Shown here: one piece after another, positions 1 to 4,913 of the stretch
Numbering within the stretch: the first letter of the stretch is position 1
Layout: the number at the start of each line of letters is the position of its first letter
Assembly (NCBI GenBank): GCA_021789565.1
Contig: JAJYJL010000583.1
Location: forward strand, 1-5,936
Direction of reading: 5' to 3'
From: Acidobacteriota bacterium
GTDB taxonomy: Bacteria; Acidobacteriota; Terriglobia; UBA7540
Length of the DNA: 5,936 bases
Notes under the pieces: model-generated
What the model saw: the letters and a program-made list of their open reading frames with translations, nothing else
Database searches by the model: none
Told to the model about the DNA's origin: nothing
Translations under genes and position numbers: made by a program

Positions 1-117
1 CACCAGGAGAACCAGCACTCCGAGAGCGGCTGCAAAAATCCGCAGGACTTTGCTTCCCCCGACCTTGGAACGCGCTGAATCACGAATTTTGAGAGACGAG
101 AGGTCAGAATTAGGCAT
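1..117 (-). CDS. N-terminus of a probable HlyD-type efflux periplasmic adaptor (partial, 3' end outside window)
   Basis: Thirty-nine codons are visible from an ATG at 117 to the window edge, with no stop. The peptide begins MPNSDLSSLKI, has a basic stretch (RDSARSKVGGSK), then a hydrophobic run starting LRIFAAALGVLVLLV that continues off the window. A short charged cytoplasmic tail followed by one membrane anchor is the usual N-terminus of membrane-fusion (HlyD/AcrA-like) adaptors, which link an inner-membrane ABC or RND pump to an outer-membrane channel. The ATG lies 5 bases after the tetR stop, so the two genes are almost certainly co-transcribed and may be translationally coupled. No strong Shine-Dalgarno is seen; a G-rich run lies about 15 bases upstream, inside the end of tetR. 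The HlyD assignment rests mainly on context (CecR-type regulators often precede such adaptors) and on the N-terminal layout. No adaptor domain is visible, so another membrane-anchored protein is possible. Confidence 0.55.
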   Translation of the reverse strand, partial: MPNSDLSSLKIRDSARSKVGGSKVLRIFAAALGVLVLLV

Positions 118-122
118 TGAAA

Positions 123-806
123 TTATGTACGCCCCCGCATTACCGGGTGTTTCCCGGGAGCAGGTCCATGGTTTTTTCCGGCGATAGCCCGCATCCCGGC
201 CAGGGAAAATTCCACCACCTGATCTGCGACAAAATCAATGATCTCCCCGGTAAAGCGTCCGCCCGGAACCATGCGTGCCGCCACCGGACCTGTGAATCCC
301 GTAATCTGGGTCTGGATGCAACCGACGCAAATTCCGACTCTCGGGTCGGCAGGCGGCAGGCCGGTCAACTCGCTGACCAGTGCCGCTACGCGGGCGGAAT
401 TGGGCCGGATCGCCTTCTCGATAATGAGATCAAAGGCAGGGCTGGGGTCAGCCATCTCGCGCGCCATTAATTTGCCCGCGCGACAGATGTGCCCATCGCT
501 CAACGCGTGCCCCATGAAGGTCCGAACGTAATGCCTGAACCTCTCCTCTGCCGGCACGCCGGCCTTTCCCTCGTGAGCTGACTTTGAAACCTCATGCATG
601 CACGCAATGATCTTCATCAGAACTTCCTGATAAAGGCCGAGTTTGTCCCGAAAGTAATAGTTCACCGCGGCTACATTGGCTCCCGCCGTCCGGCAAATGT
701 CGCGAACTGTGACGTGGTTGTAGCCGCGTTCAATAAAGAGCTCTTCCGCCGCTTCGAGCAGCCGTTCTCTCGTCACCAGATCGTTTGTAGTGTCTGTTGT
801 TCCCAA
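123..806 (-). CDS. TetR/AcrR-family transcriptional repressor, CecR (DUF1956)-like
   Basis: This is a 227-residue DNA-binding repressor. The N-terminal TetR helix-turn-helix covers about residues 13-60: TRERLLEAAEELF, then TVRDICRTAG and NVAAVNYYF with the typical YYF-x-x-K-x-x-LY ending. The C-terminal half resembles the CecR/YbiH (DUF1956) ligand domain, for example around REMADPSPAFDLII and the following helix ending in ELTG (residues 116-149), rather than the generic TetR_N-only family. In E. coli, CecR controls an ABC efflux system with an HlyD-type adaptor, and here the next gene begins 5 bases downstream with an adaptor-like N-terminus; both facts favour a role as local efflux repressor. 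The start is a TTG at 804-806; no ATG precedes it before the in-frame TAA at 825-827, and a GGGG stretch lies about 9 bases upstream. A GTG at codon 11 is an alternative but has no ribosome site. The inducer cannot be inferred. Confidence 0.9.
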   Translation of the reverse strand: MGTTDTTNDLVTRERLLEAAEELFIERGYNHVTVRDICRTAGANVAAVNYYFRDKLGLYQEVLMKIIACMHEVSKSAHEGKAGVPAEERFRHYVRTFMGHALSDGHICRAGKLMAREMADPSPAFDLIIEKAIRPNSARVAALVSELTGLPPADPRVGICVGCIQTQITGFTGPVAARMVPGGRFTGEIIDFVADQVVEFSLAGMRAIAGKNHGPAPGKHPVMRGRT

Positions 807-822
807 TTTATGGCCCCGCGCG

Positions 823-869
823 AATTAAAACGGTTGTATGAAACATATATATGCAACAATTGTTTAATT
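823..869. promoter_or_regulatory. Nested imperfect inverted repeat, candidate TetR operator
   Basis: The outer arms AATTAAA (823-829) and TTTAATT (863-869) match perfectly. The inner arms GTTGTAT (833-839) and ATGCAAC (851-857) match at 6 of 7 positions. A separate perfect 10-base palindrome AACAATTGTT occupies 855-864. The dyad lies just upstream of tetR and overlaps the -10/spacer region of its predicted promoter, where an autorepressing TetR protein would bind. The site is read from sequence only; that this TetR binds it is inference. The inner and outer arms are offset by 2 bases, so only one of them may be the true operator. Confidence 0.5.
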
Positions 870-877
870 CTTGTCAA
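846..877 (-). promoter_or_regulatory. Predicted sigma70-type promoter for tetR-adaptor operon
   Basis: On the minus strand a consensus -35 hexamer TTGACA lies at 877-872. An AT-rich run follows with candidate -10 hexamers CATATA (853-848, 18-base spacer) or TATATA (851-846, 20-base spacer); neither is ideal. Transcription starting near 839-841 would give a leader of about 33 bases before the TTG start of tetR. The -35 box is strong; the exact -10 is uncertain. Confidence 0.5.
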
Positions 878-1158
878 GGGAGAATTTTGAAACCGGAAGA
901 ACGGTTTATCTCGACCTGGAATTGAGGGAAGATTTTGCCTCGTGGCGATGGCCTGGAATACGGTAAAAAAATAAAGTTCGCAACGTGTTCCTGAACAAAG
1001 CCCTTTCATCTTTTTTGCTGGTGTCATAAGTTGGTAGTTTGACTAGGAATGGAACAAACACGAGGTGCGCCGGAGCTTTTGGTTTTATTGGGGGTGTTCG
1101 GAGTTCCATTTCTTCGTTCTGGGTACTCTTTGTGGACCTGATACCACAGAGCGATGAA

Positions 1159-1164
1159 AGGGAG
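1159..1164 (+). promoter_or_regulatory. Ribosome binding site of the sulfatase gene
   Basis: AGGGAG ends 5 bases before the ATG at 1170. This fixes the start that places the twin-arginine motif at the very N-terminus. Confidence 0.8.
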
Positions 1165-1169
1165 ACAAG

Positions 1170-2555
1170 ATGAATCGTCGGAAATTTATCAGGAATCTGA
1201 GTGCAGGACTGGGAATGGCGGGAGTTGCAGCTACATCCAAAGCAGCCGCTTCCCTGCCCGGCGCCGAGGCGGCCGGCAGAAAGTCTCGACCCAACTTTGT
1301 GTTCCTGATTTCCGATGACCAGGGCTATTCCGGCGCGGGCTGCGACGGGAACCCTGCTGTCGACACGCCCAACATTGACCGGCTGGCCCGGGAGGGACTG
1401 CGCTTCACGCGCGGCTTTGCGCCATCACCTTCTTGCAGCCCCAGCCGCTCCGCCATCCTGACGGGCGAATCTCCTCATGAAACCGGGACCTCCCGCTTTC
1501 GGTCGCCTATGCCGCCAGAACAGAAGACCATCCTGGAGTATCTGAAAGGCGCGAATTACTACACGGGCGCGTTCAAGAAAGTTCATCAGGGAACGGAATT
1601 CTGGAGCCGCTGGGACTTCAAGGGGCTGCACAAACCCATCCACACATTCTTTGAGGCGCGGCCGAAGGACCGGCCATTCTTTCTCCACATCGGTTATCAC
1701 GATCCACATCGCCCTTACCTGCCGGGCGAACGCTACCCGGAAAAGAACCCTCGGAACTCGGTGAAGGTTCCGAGTTTTCTTCCGGACACGCCGGGCGTGC
1801 GAAAGGACATCTCCCACTACTACGAGGCCATCGAGCGGCTGGACGTAAAAGTCGGCCACCTTCTGCAGCTTCTGAAAAAATACGAGCTGGCGGATGATAC
1901 CCTGGTGATCTTTACCAGCGATCAGGGGATGGCGTTCCCGGGCGCCAAGGGGACGCTGTATGATCCGGGACTCCACGTCCCGCTGATCGCCCGCTGGCCG
2001 GGGAAGATTAAAGCGGGGAGGACGTCGTCTGACCTGGTTTCTCTGATAGACCTGGCGCCCACCTGGCTGCAGGCCGCGGGGGTGCCGGTGCCGAGGGCGA
2101 TGGATGGAATAAGCTTTCTGCCGCTCCTGCTCGGCAGGAGTTTCGAGCCGCGAGAGGCGCTATACGCTGAAAGGAATTTCCATACCCATCTGGACCTGAT
2201 CCGTTGCGTCCGCACCTCGCGTTACAAGCTGATCCAGAATTATCTGCCGGAAGTTCCCTACCGGCCGCTGAGCGACATTGCGAGGTCGCCGAGCTGGCGT
2301 TCCATTGAGAACCTGGAGCGCCAGGGAAAGCTTGCCCGGAATCTGGTTGAGCGTTATTTCAAAGTTCCCCGCCCGCAGGAGGAGTTTTACGATTTGCAGA
2401 ATGATCCCGGGGAGATGAAGAATCTGGCAAAAGATCCGAAATACAGGGCGGAATTGCTCCATTTGCAGGAGCTGCTGAGCCGGTGGATGATCAAAACGCA
2501 CGACTTCCTGCCGCCACCGATCCAGCCGGCCGCAATCGACCAGTTGATCGAGTGA
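1170..2555 (+). CDS. Tat-exported sulfatase, SGSH (N-sulfoglucosamine sulfohydrolase)-like
   Basis: A 461-residue type I (formylglycine-dependent) sulfatase that would hydrolyse sulfate esters or N-sulfate groups, probably on sulfated glycans outside the cytoplasm. Residues 1-35 form a Tat signal: NRRKFIRN (twin Arg 3-4), then an Ala/Gly-rich stretch with likely cleavage around 27-36. The metal-binding SDDQG follows (Asp49, Asp50). The sulfatase signature CSPSR (Cys89-Arg93) supplies the cysteine converted to formylglycine. KVH (Lys137, His139) matches the usual K-x-H pair, HDPHRPY (177-183) is typical of the SGSH group, and SDQG (Asp251, Gln252) with Lys260 completes the core. The C-terminal EFYDLQNDPGE (405-415) is the standard sulfatase tail motif. 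All core residues are present except that Gln252 replaces the usual Asn or His. The stretch between KVH and HDPHR is shorter than I recall for SGSH relatives. No formylglycine-generating enzyme is encoded here. Substrate is inferred from family only. Confidence 0.92.
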   Translation: MNRRKFIRNLSAGLGMAGVAATSKAAASLPGAEAAGRKSRPNFVFLISDDQGYSGAGCDGNPAVDTPNIDRLAREGLRFTRGFAPSPSCSPSRSAILTGESPHETGTSRFRSPMPPEQKTILEYLKGANYYTGAFKKVHQGTEFWSRWDFKGLHKPIHTFFEARPKDRPFFLHIGYHDPHRPYLPGERYPEKNPRNSVKVPSFLPDTPGVRKDISHYYEAIERLDVKVGHLLQLLKKYELADDTLVIFTSDQGMAFPGAKGTLYDPGLHVPLIARWPGKIKAGRTSSDLVSLIDLAPTWLQAAGVPVPRAMDGISFLPLLLGRSFEPREALYAERNFHTHLDLIRCVRTSRYKLIQNYLPEVPYRPLSDIARSPSWRSIENLERQGKLARNLVERYFKVPRPQEEFYDLQNDPGEMKNLAKDPKYRAELLHLQELLSRWMIKTHDFLPPPIQPAAIDQLIE

Positions 2556-2571
2556 GCGGTTCGAGCCGCTC
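2554..2571 (+). repeat. Hairpin-forming inverted repeat overlapping the sulfatase stop codon
   Basis: GAGCGG and CCGCTC flank TTCGAG in a perfect 6-pair inverted repeat that can extend by a G-U and a U-A pair to leave a tiny loop. It begins at the second base of the TGA stop. No T-run follows, so it is not a canonical intrinsic terminator; it may stabilise the mRNA 3' end or contribute to Rho-type termination. A smaller GCCG/CGGC hairpin follows directly (about 2574-2585). Confidence 0.45.
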
Positions 2572-2733
2572 CTGCCGTTTGCGGCGCGAACAATGATGTG
2601 GACAGCAACTCATTGGGCAATCTGAGGCAGAAGAAATGGCCCGGCCGTCGGCCAAATGCCTTATGATGTGAGGGCTGGGCCGGCCCGTAGCACCCGTCAC
2701 CCGGCCGGGCCAATTCATATAACGGAGCACAAG
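2572..2733 (+). other. Intergenic leader before the MBL gene with GGCC-rich palindromes
   Basis: This stretch is non-coding and rich in short palindromes: TGGCC..GGCCA (about 2637-2654), GGGCCGGCCC (2677-2686) and CCCGGCCGGG (2700-2709). A good isolated -10-like TATGAT lies at 2662-2667, but no -35 box sits at the proper distance, so a separate promoter for the MBL gene is possible but not shown. In-frame extension of the MBL protein into this region (from an ATG at 2656) is unlikely because it would add 26 residues without family similarity and lacks a ribosome site. Confidence 0.4.
2724..2727 (+). promoter_or_regulatory. Ribosome binding site deciding the MBL-fold hydrolase start
   Basis: GGAG lies 6 bases before the ATG at 2734. 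The upstream in-frame ATG at 2656 has no comparable site, and the protein from 2734 starts with MELYPGVYRI, which is how this family usually begins. Confidence 0.75.
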
Positions 2734-3681
2734 ATGGAACTCTATCCCGGGGTTTACCGGATTCAATCACTGTACGGCGGCCGGAATCTCTTCCAGTACC
2801 TTTTTGTGGGCGACAACGTGGTGCTGGCGGACACGGGGATTGCCACAACGCCGGAAGATACGATCTTTCCGTTCCTTGACAGCCTTAAGCTGAAGCCTCA
2901 GCAGTTGACGCTGGCCGTCACCACACACGCTGACCTCGACCACCAGGGCGGGAATGACGCCATCAAGCGCATCTCGCCCGGCACGATGCTGAGTTGTGGT
3001 GAGGGGGACCGCGAATTGGTGGAGAATCCCGCCACCCTCTATGGCGAGCGCTACAACTTTCTCAAAGAAGATCACGAGGTGGGGTTCGAAGGAGACCCGT
3101 TACCTGATGCGGGCCGCCGCCGCCGCATGGACCTGAGCTTTTCAGGCGGGGAAAGAATTTATCTGGGCGAGAACTGGTGGTTGGAGGTGTTGCACGTTCC
3201 CGGCCATTCGCAGGGCCATCTGGCGCTCTATGATCCGACTTTCGGGGCGTTATTTGCTGGCGATGCCGTGCAGGGGCGCGGCTGCCCCAAGGCAACGGGA
3301 GGGATGGCGATCCCCGTCACCTACTATCACTTGGAGACGTACCTCTCCACTATCCGCCACTTTGAACATCTGCCGATCAGCGTCCTTTATTCGGGCCACT
3401 GGCCGGTGATGCGCGGCGAAGAGGTCAAGGAATTTCTTGCGGAATCGCGGCGCACGGTGGAATTCGTGGATCGAGTGATCCTGCGCAGCCTGGAGACGAA
3501 CCGTTCAGGGTTGACGATGAAACAACTGATCGATACGGTGGCCGCCGCCGCGGGCGACTGGCCTGACGATGGCGTTTTCCTCGCCATGTTCCCCATTAAA
3601 GGACATATGGACCGCCTGGAACAGCAAGGCCGGGCGAAGCTGGACCGTAGCAGCCGCCCGGCGAAGTGGGTGAAGGCATGA
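2734..3681 (+). CDS. Metallo-beta-lactamase-fold hydrolase with C-terminal winged-helix-like domain
   Basis: A 315-residue cytoplasmic MBL-superfamily enzyme (no signal peptide). The fold starts with a beta strand pair around LFVGDNVVLADTG (23-35). The zinc motif is THADLDHQGG (64-73), that is His65, Asp67, Asp69 and His70: an HxDxDH variant in which Asp occupies the second His position. Further ligands appear intact: PGHSQGH (His157), FAGDAVQG (Asp177) and YSGHWP (His222). Residues about 255-305 (LTMKQLIDTV..., ending in a DRLEQQGR helix) resemble the small winged-helix region that follows the MBL domain in LACTB2 and glyoxalase II-like hydrolases. The reaction is probably hydrolysis of an ester, thioester or similar bond, but the substrate cannot be named. 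It lies 178 bases after the sulfatase on the same strand, too far to assert an operon, and converges with the aldo/keto reductase gene. Confidence 0.88.
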   Translation: MELYPGVYRIQSLYGGRNLFQYLFVGDNVVLADTGIATTPEDTIFPFLDSLKLKPQQLTLAVTTHADLDHQGGNDAIKRISPGTMLSCGEGDRELVENPATLYGERYNFLKEDHEVGFEGDPLPDAGRRRRMDLSFSGGERIYLGENWWLEVLHVPGHSQGHLALYDPTFGALFAGDAVQGRGCPKATGGMAIPVTYYHLETYLSTIRHFEHLPISVLYSGHWPVMRGEEVKEFLAESRRTVEFVDRVILRSLETNRSGLTMKQLIDTVAAAAGDWPDDGVFLAMFPIKGHMDRLEQQGRAKLDRSSRPAKWVKA

Positions 3682-3724
3682 ACCCGTTCGGCAATTCCTG
3701 AATCACTCCTGCACGCAATGAACT
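3682..3724. other. Short convergent intergenic spacer
   Basis: Forty-three bases separate the stop of the MBL gene from the stop of the aldo/keto reductase gene. Only a weak ATTC-CT-GAAT palindrome is visible; there is no clear stem followed by T-run in either direction, so transcripts from both sides may read into each other. Confidence 0.5.
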
Positions 3725-4696
3725 TCAGCGGTTGTATTTGGGCGTCACGCCGCGCAAGCGCCTCCAGACAGCATCGCATCGCTCAAGCACATCGCCCGGC
3801 AGCCTGGGTCCTGCGCACGCCTTCAGGTTTTGTTCCAGTTGCTCAAGCTTTGAAGCACCCAGGATGACGGAATCAACCTGCTCCTGGGCCAGCACCCATT
3901 GGAGCGCCAGTTCGACAAGCGTCTTCCCGGCGTCGCGGGCGACCGCCGTGAGTTGTTCCACGGCCGCAAAGTAGTCGTCGTGCCAGTAGCGGTCGAGGTA
4001 CATGCTGTTTCCGTCAAAGCGCGAGCCGGCTATCGGCTTGCTCTGGCGCGACTGTTTGCCCGTCAACAAACCGCCCGCAAGAGGATTGTAAGGAACCACG
4101 GCAACACCATACCGTTTGCAGAACGGCAGGTATTCATCTTCAATGGCGCGGGCCAGCAGGTTGTACATCGGCTGGGAAATGACTGGTGGCAGGTAGCCGT
4201 TCTTCTGCGAGATGCAGTGGATTTGCGCCACCTGCCACGCCGCATAGTTCGAGACCGCCGGGTAACGCACCTTCCCGGCCTTCACCAGCTCATCCATCGC
4301 GGCAAGGGTTTCCTCGATGGGCGCGTCGTAGTCCGGCTGGTGGAGATAATAGAGGTCAACGTAATCCGTTTGAAGGCGCTGCAGGCTGGCATCAATGGCC
4401 TTCCGGATGGCCGCGCGTGAAAGGCCGGATTCATCCGGGCCGTCGCCCATCTTTCCGCGCACCTTGGTGGCGAGCACCACCATATCGCGCCTGCCCTTCA
4501 GCAGCTTTCCGACCATCGTTTCAGAGAGGCCTTTGTTGTAGATGTTTGCGGTGTCGATAAAATTGATTCCGGAATCAATGCAGAGGTCGATCATGCGCTG
4601 CGCGGCGCCTTCATCCGTCTGGGAGCCGAAGGTCATGGTTCCAAACGAGACGCGCGAAACTTTCAAACCGGTATGAGGCAGAGTGCGATAGTCCAT
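3725..4696 (-). CDS. Aldo/keto reductase, NADPH-dependent
   Basis: A 323-residue, cytosolic (beta/alpha)8-barrel oxidoreductase expected to reduce aldehydes or ketones with NADPH. The catalytic tetrad is complete: Asp48 and Tyr53 in NFIDTANIY, Lys78 in LATKVRG, and His119 in YLHQPD. Other family marks are the N-terminal strand ending in VSFGTMTFG (16-24), GKVRYPAVSNYAAWQ (141-155), VVPYNPLAGGLLTGK (200-214), and the cofactor-phosphate region near VDSVILGASKLEQL (274-287) with EQN at 288-290. It ends in TPKYNR, a tail shared by a subgroup of bacterial AKRs. Length is normal and the frame is intact. The ATG at 4696 is fixed by a strong ribosome site. It lies 205 bases downstream of the bdr-like gene on the same strand, so it may have its own promoter. 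The physiological substrate is not predictable from the sequence. Confidence 0.95.
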   Translation of the reverse strand: MDYRTLPHTGLKVSRVSFGTMTFGSQTDEGAAQRMIDLCIDSGINFIDTANIYNKGLSETMVGKLLKGRRDMVVLATKVRGKMGDGPDESGLSRAAIRKAIDASLQRLQTDYVDLYYLHQPDYDAPIEETLAAMDELVKAGKVRYPAVSNYAAWQVAQIHCISQKNGYLPPVISQPMYNLLARAIEDEYLPFCKRYGVAVVPYNPLAGGLLTGKQSRQSKPIAGSRFDGNSMYLDRYWHDDYFAAVEQLTAVARDAGKTLVELALQWVLAQEQVDSVILGASKLEQLEQNLKACAGPRLPGDVLERCDAVWRRLRGVTPKYNR

Positions 4697-4901
4697 TCAA
4701 ACCTCCTGAAGATCCGGCGGTGGCATCCTGGCAAATGCAACCTGGATGTGCAGTGGAACGCCCGGTTCCTGAATCCGCCAAGCCATCTTAACAGCATACC
4801 GGAGAAAGATTCAGATTCGAGTGGTTCCGTGCAGCGTTTGAAATAAATCGGACGCTCCTGGCGCCACCGCTTTAGTAGTTCACCTGTGGAGCCTCCTGCA
4901 A
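4697..4901. other. Intergenic region between bdr-like gene and aldo/keto reductase
   Basis: These 205 bases contain no plausible gene. A second AGGAGG-like sequence (about 4892-4897 on the minus strand) leads only to a GTG followed two codons later by a stop, so it is not a credible coding start. A TGGCGCCA palindrome lies near 4859-4866. No promoter with two good hexamers was found towards the aldo/keto reductase, although a TTAAGA near 4787-4792 on the minus strand could be a weak -10. Confidence 0.4.
4702..4707 (-). promoter_or_regulatory. Strong ribosome binding site of the aldo/keto reductase gene
   Basis: AGGAGG on the minus strand lies 5 bases before the ATG (4696-4694). It is the best Shine-Dalgarno match in the window and suggests efficient translation. 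Confidence 0.85.
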
Positions 4902-4913
4902 CTATTCGGAGGC
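4891..4913 (-). repeat. Inverted repeat spanning the bdr-like stop codon
   Basis: GCCTCC (4891-4896) and GGAGGC (4908-4913) form a perfect 6-pair stem around an 11-base loop that contains the TAG stop (4904-4902). An alternative stem, GGAG-G-CTCC (about 4888-4896), competes with it. No T-run follows on the minus strand, so terminator function is doubtful. Confidence 0.35.

Larger units (their letters stand above)
807..1169. other. Divergent intergenic region between tetR and sulfatase
   Basis: This 363-base non-coding stretch separates two divergent genes. Its tetR-proximal part (about 820-875) is AT-rich and holds the promoter and dyad described separately. A further short inverted repeat, AAACCG-GAAGAA-CGGTTT, occupies 890-907 and could form a six-pair hairpin or be a second protein site. 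The rest (about 908-1156) contains no ORF with a ribosome site and family-like sequence. No convincing sigma70 promoter towards the sulfatase was found: TTGACT at about 1038-1043 has no acceptable -10 at the right spacing. Confidence 0.6.

Noticed and set aside
985..1020. T-rich run after a short AAAG/CTTT palindrome, as an intrinsic terminator
   Set aside because: The stem is only about four weak pairs and no gene ends nearby on the plus strand.
773..1027. Minus-strand 84-codon frame overlapping the tetR start
   Set aside because: It overlaps the well-supported tetR gene in another frame and crosses its promoter; no domain or ribosome site supports it.
1038..1070. TTGACT as the -35 of a sulfatase promoter
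   Set aside because: No -10-like hexamer lies 15-19 bases downstream; the sequence there is GC-rich.
906..1109. Minus-strand 67-codon reading frame in the divergent intergenic region
   Set aside because: It has no good ribosome site, an unusual basic composition, no recognisable family, and lies in DNA that looks regulatory.
2656..2733. Upstream ATG extending the MBL protein by 26 residues
   Set aside because: The extension lacks a ribosome site and family-like sequence, while the ATG at 2734 has GGAG 6 bases upstream.
3899..4420. Plus-strand 173-codon frame opposite the aldo/keto reductase
   Set aside because: It is antisense to a complete AKR with an intact catalytic tetrad and resembles no family.
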